The notes under the pieces were generated by a model. The model worked only from the letters and a program-made list of their open reading frames with translations, made no database searches and was not told where the DNA came from. A program made the position numbers and the translations under genes. Positions 1 through 7,736 of a stretch of 17,836 bases of DNA are shown one piece after another. The DNA is from Clostridiales bacterium (GTDB lineage: Bacteria; Bacillota_A; Clostridia; Christensenellales; Aristaeellaceae), in contig JAIKWN010000058.1 in NCBI GenBank assembly GCA_024684665.1, forward strand, positions 1 through 17,836, read 5' to 3'. Positions within the stretch are counted from its first letter, which is position 1. Every line of letters begins with the position of its first letter.

Positions 1-168
1 CCCACCGTTTAGCCTTGTATCCGGTTTCTGTTCGTAGGCTCCTCGGCTTTGCTACACCGCTTCCTTCCCTCCTGTCATTGCTGACAGCAGCTTGCGGTTC
101 GCTACGCTTGGCGGTAACTACCCGTGGCGGGACTTTCACCCGCGAGAACTGTGCCATGCCCGGCACAC
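1..168 (-). mobile_element. Group IIC (bacterial class C) self-splicing intron, 5' end only
   Basis: Read on the minus strand, the sequence begins at 168 with GTGTGCC, matching the group II 5' consensus GUGYG. It continues with features I recall from the Oceanobacillus iheyensis class C intron: a GGGCATGG element, a GGGTGAAAGTCCC stem, AAGGAAGCGG followed by GCAAA, then CGAAC and AAGGCTA close to the window edge. This is domain I of the ribozyme. The rest of the intron, including any reverse transcriptase/maturase gene and domains V-VI, lies left of position 1 and cannot be seen. It starts 8 bases after the hairpin behind comEB, which is the insertion preference known for class C introns (just downstream of intrinsic terminators). 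The call rests on remembered sequence similarity plus target context; whether it is still mobile is unknown. Confidence 0.85.
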
Positions 169-206
169 AACCTGAAAACCGCCGGATCAGATCCGACGGT
201 TTTTTC
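169..206 (-). terminator. Intrinsic terminator of comEB; group IIC intron target
   Basis: An 11-bp stem (arms 191-201 and 177-187, one G-U pair on the minus strand) with a 3-base loop lies directly after the comEB stop. On the minus strand it is followed by TTTTCAGGTT and then the intron. The plus strand also has a T-run (200-206), so the hairpin could stop transcription in both directions. The U-tract on the comEB side is short, possibly because the intron separates it from the original downstream bases. Confidence 0.8.
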
Positions 207-213
207 TTGGCAA

Positions 214-693
214 TTAGTCTTCTTCACTTCCATATCGTTCCACCGAAACGCCTGCTTCGTCTAGGATTTCCAGCGAGAATTCATCCGGATACCCTTTCTC
301 GTAAACGACCCGGTGAATCCCCGCGTTAGCGATCATCTTCGCACAGAGGATGCAGGGCTGATGCGTGCAGTATAGCGTCGATCCGTCTATGTTGATTCCC
401 AGCTTCGCTGCCTGGATGATCGCGTTTTGTTCCGCATGAACGGCATAACAGAGCTCCTGCCTCGTTCCGGAAGGAATGCCGAGCTTTCTGCGCAGGCATT
501 CTCCCCTTTCCACGCAGGTGCGCACGCCCTGCGGCGCGCCGTTGTAGCCGGTCGTCATCACGCGCTTATCCTTTACAATCACGGCGCCGATTTTTCGGTT
601 TGGCTGAAAGCAGCTGGCCCATGAAGAAACCAGATTCGCCATTTCCATGAAGCGCTTATCCCATTTGTTGAAATCCGCCCGGATTTCCTCCAT
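214..693 (-). CDS. comEB: dCMP deaminase (ComEB family)
   Basis: Cytosolic zinc enzyme that deaminates dCMP to dUMP, feeding thymidylate synthesis. The 159-residue protein shows the deaminase zinc site: His86-Ala-Glu88 (ligand and proton shuttle) and Pro113-Cys114-x-x-Cys117. Length and the N-terminal WDKRFMEMA segment fit bacterial ComEB/dCMP deaminases. The start is ATG at 693, with an AGGAGG 8 bases upstream that overlaps the stop region of the preceding gene (15 bases apart), so it is co-transcribed with the rsmA group. It is the last gene of that group and is followed by a terminator hairpin and an intron. The name comEB comes from the competence operon of Bacillus, but no comEA/comEC lie here, so a nucleotide-metabolism role is the safer reading. 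Confidence 0.93.
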   Translation of the reverse strand: MEEIRADFNKWDKRFMEMANLVSSWASCFQPNRKIGAVIVKDKRVMTTGYNGAPQGVRTCVERGECLRRKLGIPSGTRQELCYAVHAEQNAIIQAAKLGINIDGSTLYCTHQPCILCAKMIANAGIHRVVYEKGYPDEFSLEILDEAGVSVERYGSEED

Positions 694-708
694 TGCCCTG
701 TCCTCCTT

Positions 709-2943
709 TTATTTGGTCAGCTTGCCGTTCGGATCAATTTGCGCTGAAAACCCGATTCCCATGATTTCCGTTGTTTCTCTTGGCGTCGTACGGCCTCCTG
801 CATACCGGCCAATGCGGGTAATGCGCGTACCCATAAAGGTCATAAGCGCGGTCTGTCCGCCGTCCAGATTCAGCGCTTCCCGACACCCGGCCGCCAGCAT
901 GTGTTCTTGCAGCCAGTCAATATTGACGCCGACGCTGATCTTTTTCATCCTTCCCTCAGCCAGCACCGCGTAATAATGACCCGGTGCGATCATCCCTATG
1001 GCGCAGCGCGGTTGTTCGGTCTTGCCGTTCTTCATCTTCTCAACGAAGGGATTGGGTTCCCCGTCACGGACGAGATACGGCCCGAAAGAAAAGACGTCCA
1101 CCGCTCCATCCGCAAGATACTGCTCCGCTTTCAGCTCATCGGAGCGGAAAACCGCCCATCTTCCATCCTCATACATGGCAAGTGTATCGAGGTTCGGGAA
1201 CTGTCGCCGGTTTGCCTCCGGAACGCGGTCAAAAAACACCTGGCGATCCCGGATGATCATTCCGATCATGGTCTTTCGACCAAGCCGGTAGGTATAATAA
1301 TCGGTGTTCATCGCAAAGACAACCTGATGCTGTTTTGCGATCAGTTCCGCCTGAACATGCTTTTTCTGCGGCTTCTCGGGATTGTAAAGAATCGATCCGA
1401 ATCGCTCCTTGTCCCGGTCACAGAAAATGTGAGCTTCATACCAGGTCAGCACTTTTTCTTCATCGTGGATCCTGTCGATCCGCACGATGAGTGTGGGAGA
1501 AGCATAGAACCAAAGCCCTTTTTCAGGGTCTTCCAGAATATGCTCGCCTTCTTGTGGATACCCATATTCATCCAGTTCGGGCTTAGCGATCGGCCAGGCG
1601 ACGTCCGCCTTCGCCTTCCCATACCCAGCGCTGCCATTCACGGGCTGGACCGCGCTTACGTTCACTTTCTCCGACGCAGGCTCGCCTTCCGGAACCACCG
1701 GCTCGGCTTCATCCGGTAAAGCAGGCGTTTCTACTCCTGATTCCGGTTTTATCGCCATCTCCTCACGTTTGCCATCTAGAGCTATGTGTTCAAGGAAATC
1801 CCCACCCGCTTCATCCGGTCCAACCGTCGTGTAAACAAGCCCGAAACTCGCGTTGCCCGTTTCTCCCTCGTCCGTTACCTTGAATTCCGTCTTGCTCTGC
1901 GTCACATGATACCGGTACGCTTCCTGCGCGGCCTCAAGCGCTGTCTTACCACCCAGGCTTTCAAGCGGAACGCGCCAGTCCATTAAGATTCCATTTTCTT
2001 TTGCCAGGTGGAGGTACAGCTTTTTAACATCCCATACGCCGTAAGCATCCGCAGAAGAAGACTCGTATCCGCGCTCTCCGCATTTTTTCACCGCCCGTTG
2101 CACCGCATCTGCGCAAAGCTTATGGGCACCATGCCCATATTCCCCTTTTACGTCGTGGGTAACGACGACTTCCGGTCTGTACCTGCGAATCTGTTCTGCC
2201 AAAAAAGCGTCAACGTCTTTCTGCCGCCATCGTTCATACGCAGCTTCAAGCTTAGAACAGAAAGTATCGTGGAAATTGCCGATCACGGGATACTTCCGCA
2301 CGCCCATGGACCAGAGGCCGTTCAGCAGTTCGCTTCTTCTCGTTGTGTTGGAATAACTCATCGTAACGAGAACGACCCTCTTTTTCAGCTCGGTCGAATA
2401 CAGTGGCAGCATTCCGCCGAAGAAAATCAGTTCATCATCAGGATGCGCGGCAACCAGCATGAGGTCCGCTTTTTCTTCCGGAGGTTCCCAGCGCTGTACC
2501 CATGCGGGTGGCTCACCCTCACCGAATATGGAGACCTCATTGATTTTCAGTTTCGTCCGGTTTCCGGTCGCGTCGATCAGCCGAAAATGGGAAGTCCCTT
2601 CCAGTGGGACAAGCACATGGGCATAACCGGCGGTTTCCCGGTGAATCTCCATCCATTTTCCGTTTTCTTCCGATTCGACCACCCATTCGTCCGGTATATC
2701 ACCGAAACAGATATACAGCCAGAAAGCATCCTGACTTTCTGGCGATGTAAACTCCAGTACAGGATTCTTCTGGTCGAGGCTTGACCAGTAACTTGTGTAC
2801 ATCCCGTCGTGCACATTTCCCGTCTTTCTCTTCGGTGATGTAATCCTGCAGAGGTCAGTGATATCCTCCGCCGTTTCCGCGGAGGAGCCGGCAAAAAGCA
2901 GCAGGATTGCTGCAATAAACAGTCTGCAAAATGTCCGTTTCAA
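709..2943 (-). CDS. Secreted PIG-L/LmbE-type deacetylase fused to phosphodiester glycosidase (NAGPA-like) domain
   Basis: A 744-residue exported protein with two catalytic modules. Residues 1-22 form a signal peptide (KR, hydrophobic stretch, cleavage near SSA|ET). About 30-145 looks like a beta-sandwich carbohydrate-binding or discoidin-like module. About 160-370 is a PIG-L/LmbE zinc deacetylase with AAHPDDE (165-171) and HGAH (271-274), a family that removes N-acetyl groups from GlcNAc-type sugars. A Pro/Glu-rich linker (about 400-425) leads to a NAGPA/DUF2233 phosphodiester glycosidase domain (about 470-735) with the LNLDGGQTALM motif (691-701), a family that uncaps sugar phosphodiesters. 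Start: a GTG frame opens at 2967, but the GGAGG at 2958-2954 lies inside it; TTG at 2943, 10 bases after that site and overlapping the rsmA stop as TTGA, is the likely start. The target (wall polymer, exopolysaccharide or dietary glycan) is not shown. Confidence 0.85.
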   Translation of the reverse strand: MKRTFCRLFIAAILLLFAGSSAETAEDITDLCRITSPKRKTGNVHDGMYTSYWSSLDQKNPVLEFTSPESQDAFWLYICFGDIPDEWVVESEENGKWMEIHRETAGYAHVLVPLEGTSHFRLIDATGNRTKLKINEVSIFGEGEPPAWVQRWEPPEEKADLMLVAAHPDDELIFFGGMLPLYSTELKKRVVLVTMSYSNTTRRSELLNGLWSMGVRKYPVIGNFHDTFCSKLEAAYERWRQKDVDAFLAEQIRRYRPEVVVTHDVKGEYGHGAHKLCADAVQRAVKKCGERGYESSSADAYGVWDVKKLYLHLAKENGILMDWRVPLESLGGKTALEAAQEAYRYHVTQSKTEFKVTDEGETGNASFGLVYTTVGPDEAGGDFLEHIALDGKREEMAIKPESGVETPALPDEAEPVVPEGEPASEKVNVSAVQPVNGSAGYGKAKADVAWPIAKPELDEYGYPQEGEHILEDPEKGLWFYASPTLIVRIDRIHDEEKVLTWYEAHIFCDRDKERFGSILYNPEKPQKKHVQAELIAKQHQVVFAMNTDYYTYRLGRKTMIGMIIRDRQVFFDRVPEANRRQFPNLDTLAMYEDGRWAVFRSDELKAEQYLADGAVDVFSFGPYLVRDGEPNPFVEKMKNGKTEQPRCAIGMIAPGHYYAVLAEGRMKKISVGVNIDWLQEHMLAAGCREALNLDGGQTALMTFMGTRITRIGRYAGGRTTPRETTEIMGIGFSAQIDPNGKLTK

Positions 2944-3836
2944 GTGTTTGGTACCTCCTTTACACACCTGAAATTCCCAATATCATCTGCAATAACGTCA
3001 GTCAGCCGGCAAAATGCACGAATATCCATTTGCTCCGCCCGGACGTTTTCCGGCAATTCAGCTTCAGTAAGCCAGCCGTTACACTTTTCTTTTCGCACCC
3101 CAAACAAGCTTGCCAGATTGTTCGCCATCGTCTTGCGACGCATGGCAAAACCGCCCCGGATTACGCGCAGCAAAAGCGCCTCGTCCGATACCGGACACGG
3201 AGTTTCTTTTCTCCGCTCCAGCGCAAGGAAACGGGAATCCACCCGGGGCTGCGGTTCAAAGCAGGCAGCTGGTACGTCCAAGGTTTTTGTCAGTTCATAA
3301 CGCCAGGCAAGCGCGATCCCCAGCGGATTGCAGCCCTCTTCGCCCGCGGCGGCTGTCAGCTTATCCGCTGCTTCCGCCTGCAACATAACTGCTATCCCGG
3401 TAAGCTCCGGTATGGTACGGTACAGTTTTGTCAGAATCTCCGACGTGATATAGTACGGGAGATTAGCGGCAACCCGCAGCGGGCTTCCGCCTCCGCCCTC
3501 TTCTTTGATCCATTTCGAAAAATCTACGCGCAGCGCGTCGTCAAAGCGAAGGCTCACATTATTTTGGCCCAACAGCCGTGCCATCAGATAAGGCTTCAGG
3601 CTTTTATCCAATTCCAGGGCATAAACATGGTGGGCGTGCCCGGCAAGGTGCTTTGTCAGCATACCGGAGCCCGCCCCGATCTCGATCACATCTTGCTCAA
3701 GGCCTGCGCCCGACATGGCGGCCAGCTTTTCCAGCAGTTCTTCGTCATAGATGAAATTCTGCCCAAGGGCGTGTTTATAGCGGAATCCTGCTCCGGAATC
3801 CTGTATTTTCGTTCTCAGTTTTGCCACTCTTCTCAC
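2940..3836 (-). CDS. rsmA: 16S rRNA (adenine-N6,N6)-dimethyltransferase RsmA/KsgA
   Basis: Methylates two adjacent adenines in the 3'-end hairpin of 16S rRNA during small-subunit assembly, using S-adenosylmethionine. The 298-residue protein has the hallmark motifs in order: LGQNF (24-28), the SAM-binding EIGAGSG (52-58) and the catalytic NLPYYI (125-130), followed by the all-helical C-terminal domain. The length is normal. It opens with GTG at 3836, overlapping the stop of the upstream glycosyltransferase gene as GTGA; a second GTG three codons on is a possible start, and neither has a strong ribosome site, so translation is probably coupled. The downstream gene overlaps it again by 4 bases. 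Confidence 0.96.
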   Translation of the reverse strand: MRRVAKLRTKIQDSGAGFRYKHALGQNFIYDEELLEKLAAMSGAGLEQDVIEIGAGSGMLTKHLAGHAHHVYALELDKSLKPYLMARLLGQNNVSLRFDDALRVDFSKWIKEEGGGGSPLRVAANLPYYITSEILTKLYRTIPELTGIAVMLQAEAADKLTAAAGEEGCNPLGIALAWRYELTKTLDVPAACFEPQPRVDSRFLALERRKETPCPVSDEALLLRVIRGGFAMRRKTMANNLASLFGVRKEKCNGWLTEAELPENVRAEQMDIRAFCRLTDVIADDIGNFRCVKEVPNT

Positions 3837-4786
3837 CTGATGCGGATTGCCTGCTCATCGTTGGTTTCCGACACAATATAATGTGGCCTGTGTTTGACCT
3901 CCATATAGGTTTTGGAAAGGTACTGCCCCATAATCCCCATGCAGAGTAGCTGTACGCCGCCGATAAACAGGATGATGCACACCGTTGACGCCCAGCCCGC
4001 GACCGGATCTCCGAAAATCAGCCGGCGTATCATCACAAACATCACCATGATAAAGGAGATCAGCGTAAAGAATAGCCCCATATAGGATGCGATCGCAAGC
4101 GGGGCCTGCGAAAAATTGATGATCCCGTCAATGGAATACCGGAAAAGGCTGAAGAAGTTCCATTTCGTCTGACCTGCTGCGCGCTCCACGTTTTTATAAG
4201 GCAGCCATTTCGTCCGGAAGCCCACCCATCCGAAAATTCCTTTCGAAAACCGGTTGTACTCGCACATGGACACGATCGCCTGCACCATTTCCCGCCGCAT
4301 CAGGCGGAAATCCCGGGCGCCGTCGACTACATCGGCATCCGAGATCCGGTTGATGATCCGGTAGAACATGCGTGCGAAGAAAGAACGGATCGGGGGTTCG
4401 CCCTCCCTTGTTACCCTGCGGGTTGCCACGCTGTCATATTCCCCGGTCTCCAGTGCTGCGATCATTTCGGGCAAAAGAGTCGGCGGATCCTGCAAATCCG
4501 CGTCCATAACGGCCACATAATCCCCCTGCGCATTGACAAATCCGGCGAACATCGCCGCTTCCTTGCCGAAATTCCGGGAAAAGGAAAGATACCGGACTCG
4601 GGGATCCCGTTCCGCCAGTTCTTTCATCACAGAAAGCGTCCCGTCACGGGAGCCGTCATTGATCAGGAGGAAATCGAATTCATAATCCGTAAGGCTGTCC
4701 ATCGTTTCTACCGCAACGCGGTAAAAAATCGGCAGCGCCTCTTCTTCGTTATAGCAGGGTACAATCAACGTAATACGCTTACCCAT
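3833..4786 (-). CDS. GT2 family polyprenyl-phosphate glycosyltransferase (GtrB/DPM1-like), two C-terminal membrane helices
   Basis: Predicted to transfer a sugar from a nucleotide sugar to a lipid phosphate carrier at the inner face of the membrane. The 317-residue protein starts with a GT-A fold (ITLIVPCYNEEE at 5-16, INDGS at 42-46) and has the metal-binding DADLQD (95-100) typical of GtrB/YfdH and dolichol-phosphate mannosyltransferase relatives. Two hydrophobic helices at about 232-253 and 265-287 anchor it. The reading frame is open to an ATG at 4843, but that lies inside the yebC terminator hairpin. ATG at 4786 has AAGGAGC 11 bases upstream and opens at the usual MGKRITLIVP, so I chose it. 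The acceptor and sugar are unknown. It heads a packed group with rsmA, the deacetylase/glycosidase and comEB. No separate promoter is obvious between the terminator and this gene. Confidence 0.9.
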   Translation of the reverse strand: MGKRITLIVPCYNEEEALPIFYRVAVETMDSLTDYEFDFLLINDGSRDGTLSVMKELAERDPRVRYLSFSRNFGKEAAMFAGFVNAQGDYVAVMDADLQDPPTLLPEMIAALETGEYDSVATRRVTREGEPPIRSFFARMFYRIINRISDADVVDGARDFRLMRREMVQAIVSMCEYNRFSKGIFGWVGFRTKWLPYKNVERAAGQTKWNFFSLFRYSIDGIINFSQAPLAIASYMGLFFTLISFIMVMFVMIRRLIFGDPVAGWASTVCIILFIGGVQLLCMGIMGQYLSKTYMEVKHRPHYIVSETNDEQAIRIR

Positions 4787-4818
4787 GGCGCGAAAAGCTC
4801 CTTTTGCTTCTGACTCAC

Positions 4819-4859
4819 AAAAAAGGCCGCAAGAGAAAGACATGGTTTCTCCTGCGGCC
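4819..4859 (-). terminator. Intrinsic terminator downstream of yebC
   Basis: On the minus strand a 14-bp stem (arms GGCCGCAGGAGAAA at 4859-4846 and its partner at 4838-4825, with one G-U pair) closes a short loop and is followed by six Ts (4824-4819). It begins about 13 bases after the yebC stop. It sits only 33 bases upstream of the glycosyltransferase start, so it may act as an attenuator with read-through into the next group. Confidence 0.9.
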
Positions 4860-4871
4860 CACGATTCTCAC

Positions 4872-5621
4872 TTACTCGTCCTCGTCTTCCTCTTCAGGTA
4901 GCAGGGCGTTATGATAAACGTCCTGTACGTCATCCAGATCGTCCAGCATTTCAAGCATCTTTTGGATCTTCTCAACGGTTTCGGGATCGCTTACTTCATT
5001 TTCCGTCTGCGGAATCATTGTCAGTTCCGCGCTGAGGAAAGCGTACCCGGCCTTTTCCAGATTGTCGCGAACCGTCTGGAAATCCTCAACCGCAGTTGAG
5101 ATTTCGAAACTGTCCTCCAGGGTCTCCACGTCCGACGCGCCGGCGTCCAGCGCAGCCATCATGACTTCATCTTCGTCCATGCCTGGCGCCCGCTCGATCA
5201 CGATCATCCCAACGTTGTCGAACATATAGGAGACGCAGCCGTTCGTTCCCAGAGATCCGCCATTCTTGTCGAAGATATGGCGGATATCGGATGCCGTACG
5301 ATTCCGGTTGTCAGTAAGAGTGCTGACAATCATTGCGACGCCGCCCGGAGCGTACCCTTCATAACGAATCTCTTCGTAATTGACATTTCCGCCCTCGCCC
5401 GCTGCCTTCGCGATCGAACGCTTGATGTTCTCATTGGGCATATTGCTGGCTTTCGCCTTAGCGATCACATCACGCAGCTTTCCGTTGATTGCCGGGTCCG
5501 GCCCGCCGTCACGGACAGCGATTGCGATTTCTCGCCCGATCTTGGTAAAGATTTTTCCGCGTTCCGCATCCGCCTTGCCTTTTTTGTGCTTGATATTCGC
5601 CCATTTAGAATGTCCGGACAT
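4872..5621 (-). CDS. yebC: YebC/TACO1-family protein (translation factor or transcriptional regulator)
   Basis: The 249-residue protein begins MSGHSKWANIKHKKG, the signature N-terminus of the YebC/PmpR/TACO1 family, and keeps the family length and the acidic C-terminal tail (EEEDEDE). Family members have been described as DNA-binding regulators and, more recently, as factors that help ribosomes through difficult stretches; the sequence does not say which applies here. ATG at 5621 is chosen over the frame opening at 5636 because of the invariant MSGHSKW start and the GGAGG 8 bases upstream. It is a single-gene unit, with its own promoter in front and a strong terminator behind. Confidence 0.95.
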   Translation of the reverse strand: MSGHSKWANIKHKKGKADAERGKIFTKIGREIAIAVRDGGPDPAINGKLRDVIAKAKASNMPNENIKRSIAKAAGEGGNVNYEEIRYEGYAPGGVAMIVSTLTDNRNRTASDIRHIFDKNGGSLGTNGCVSYMFDNVGMIVIERAPGMDEDEVMMAALDAGASDVETLEDSFEISTAVEDFQTVRDNLEKAGYAFLSAELTMIPQTENEVSDPETVEKIQKMLEMLDDLDDVQDVYHNALLPEEEDEDE

Positions 5622-5655
5622 ACAGAAAACCTCCAAACAAAAAACTTGACGTGAG

Positions 5656-5685
5656 ATTATAGCACGTTTTTCCCGCCCCTTGCAA
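5656..5685 (-). promoter_or_regulatory. Sigma-A type promoter of yebC
   Basis: On the minus strand, TTGCAA (5685-5680) and a perfect TATAAT (5661-5656) are separated by 18 bases. They lie between the lysS stop and the yebC start, giving a short leader of about 30 bases. The call is by eye. Confidence 0.7.
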
Positions 5686-5702
5686 GAGATGCAGGCAGGA
5701 AA

Positions 5703-7643
5703 TCAATACAGCTTCGCTCCGGCGGGAATCTCATCGTCTACCATCAGCAAATGCAGTTTCTCTTCGTCATTTTCCTTGTGGATCGCAGAAATCAGCATTC
5801 CGCAGGAATCGATACCCATCATCTTTCTAGGCGGCAGGTTTACGATGGCGATACAGGTCTTCCCAACCAGTTCTTCCGGTTCATAGTAGGCGTGGATCCC
5901 GCTCAGGATTATGCGCTCCGTGCCGGAACCGTCGTCCAATGTAAACCGGAGGAGCTTCTTGCTCTTCGGTACCGCCTCACAGGAAAGGACTTTAACCGCA
6001 CGGAAATCCGACCTTGAGAAGGTCTCGAAATCAACAAAGTCCACAAAAAGCGGCTCGATCTGAACATTTGAAAAATCGACTTTCGGTCTTTTTTGAGCCT
6101 GCTGAGCTTCTTTAGAGGTGGTTTCGGCTTCCGCCTGCGACTCAGAACCCGGTGTGTCAGCGCCAAGCGGCTTCATGGTCGGGAACAGAAGCACATCGCG
6201 TATAGAAGGAGAATCCGTCAGGAGCATGACCATACGGTCAATTCCAAATCCTAGACCGCCAGTCGGGGGCATGCCGTATTCCAGCGCACAGATGAAATCT
6301 TCATCTACGTCCGCATGACCGCCCGCACGCCGTTTCGCCTCCGCCTGGCGCACAAAGCGGGCACGCTGATCGACAGGATCATTCAGCTCCGTAAAGGCGT
6401 TCCCCAGTTCCTGGCAGTTCGCGAAAAACTCAAAACGCTCCGTCATAGTGGGATCGTCCTTCTTCCGCTTCGCCAGAGGGGAGATCGCGACGGGATACTC
6501 AGTTATAAACGTCGGCTGGACGAGATTCGGCTCAACATACTCGTCAAAGCACGCTTCAAGACACTCGCCCTTCACCGCATTTTCTTCCACGCGGACGCCC
6601 CGGGCAAGGCACTCCGCCCGGGCCTGTTCATCGCTTGTCCAAGTTTTATAATCGATACCCGAATACTTTTTGACAGCTTCCGCCATCGTAAACCGCGCCC
6701 ACGGTCTTGAAAAATCAATTTCCTTCCCCTGATACTGGATTTTCAATGTCCCGCAAACCTTCTCGCACACATAAGTATACATTTCCTCCACGAGGTCCAT
6801 GATGTCCTCGTAATCCGCATACGCCTGGTAGAGCTCGATGGTCGTAAACTCGGGGTTATGCCGGGTATCCATGCCCTCATTGCGGAAAATCCGTCCAACC
6901 TCGTAAACCTTGTCAAAGCCGCCCACGATGAGGCGCTTCAGATAAAGCTCGGTCTCGATACGCAGATACATCGGAATATCAAGTGCATTGTGATGCGTAA
7001 CAAACGATCGGGAATTGGCGCCAATTTCAATGGTCTGCAAAACCGGCGTGTCCACTTCGAGGAAACCCCGCGCATCCAAAAACTCTCGCAGCGACCGGAG
7101 AATCTGACTTCGCTTTATGAAAGTGTCCTTTACCTCAGGGTTTACAATGGTATCCACATAGCGCTGTCGATAGCGCAGATCCTGATCCCGGAGCCCGCTC
7201 CATTTGTCCGGAAGAACGCGGAGCGATTTCGCGAGAAGCGTCAGCTCCTGCGCATGCACGGAAATCTCCCCCGTTTTAGTGCGAAAGACGTATCCTTTGA
7301 TGCCAAGGATGTCGCCGATATCCATCGTCTTGAAATCGGCATATACTTCCTCTCCGACATCTTCCCTGCGGACATAAACCTGGATCTTTCCTTCCCCGTC
7401 CAGAAGATGCAGGAACGAAGCCTTTCCCATGATGCGCCGTCCCATCATGCGGCCAGCAACGGAAACAGTTTTTCCTTCCAGTTCTTCAAAACGGGTAAGA
7501 ATGTCCTGAGAGGTATGCGTTCTGTCGTATCGGGTAATCGTATACGGGTCGCGATCCTCTTTCTTATAAGCGGCAAGCTTTTCCCGCCGGATCAGTTCCT
7601 GTTCGCTGTATTCCGGTTCCGGGACCCTCCATGTTTCGGACAC
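5703..7643 (-). CDS. lysS: Lysyl-tRNA synthetase, class II, with C-terminal tRNA-binding (Trbp111/EMAPII-like) domain
   Basis: Charges tRNA-Lys with lysine in the cytosol. At 646 residues it is about 150 longer than a standard bacterial LysRS. An OB-fold anticodon domain (about 55-145) is followed by the class II catalytic core with motif 1 (GFLEVDTPVLQ, 193-203), motif 2 (FRNEGMDTRHNPEFT, 253-267) and motif 3 (GLGFGIDR, 463-470). After a polar linker (about 495-525) comes a second OB-fold at 534-646 of the tRNA-binding type usually found at the end of MetRS (LSGI at 580-583, NLPPRKMMGIDSCGML at 602-617). The segment that reads PGGASARPF in E. coli LysS is EIGANSRSF here (206-214). Start: GTG at 7643, seven bases after AAGGAGG; the longer frame from 7703 lacks such a site. 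The 93-base gap to greA holds no clear promoter, so greA-lysS is probably one unit. Confidence 0.95.
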   Translation of the reverse strand: MSETWRVPEPEYSEQELIRREKLAAYKKEDRDPYTITRYDRTHTSQDILTRFEELEGKTVSVAGRMMGRRIMGKASFLHLLDGEGKIQVYVRREDVGEEVYADFKTMDIGDILGIKGYVFRTKTGEISVHAQELTLLAKSLRVLPDKWSGLRDQDLRYRQRYVDTIVNPEVKDTFIKRSQILRSLREFLDARGFLEVDTPVLQTIEIGANSRSFVTHHNALDIPMYLRIETELYLKRLIVGGFDKVYEVGRIFRNEGMDTRHNPEFTTIELYQAYADYEDIMDLVEEMYTYVCEKVCGTLKIQYQGKEIDFSRPWARFTMAEAVKKYSGIDYKTWTSDEQARAECLARGVRVEENAVKGECLEACFDEYVEPNLVQPTFITEYPVAISPLAKRKKDDPTMTERFEFFANCQELGNAFTELNDPVDQRARFVRQAEAKRRAGGHADVDEDFICALEYGMPPTGGLGFGIDRMVMLLTDSPSIRDVLLFPTMKPLGADTPGSESQAEAETTSKEAQQAQKRPKVDFSNVQIEPLFVDFVDFETFSRSDFRAVKVLSCEAVPKSKKLLRFTLDDGSGTERIILSGIHAYYEPEELVGKTCIAIVNLPPRKMMGIDSCGMLISAIHKENDEEKLHLLMVDDEIPAGAKLY

Positions 7644-7736
7644 GGTATTTCCTCCTTGCGCGCCGGAGCACCGTTTACGGAGCCGGCACAGTACAATTGG
7701 CAAATATCTGAATAGAATGGTAGTCTGACAGCAGCT

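Noticed and set aside
1..168. Other structured RNA (such as HEARO/IscB-type RNA) for the left-edge sequence
   Set aside because: The GTGTG 5' end, GGGTGAAAGTCCC stem and terminator-proximal placement fit a class C group II intron better.
2008..2784. Plus-strand open frame of 258 codons inside the deacetylase/glycosidase gene
   Set aside because: Antisense to a region with intact PIG-L motifs; no start signal or family signature.
4787..4843. N-terminal extension of the glycosyltransferase to ATG 4843
   Set aside because: The ATG sits in the loop region of the yebC terminator hairpin and the extra residues match no family start.
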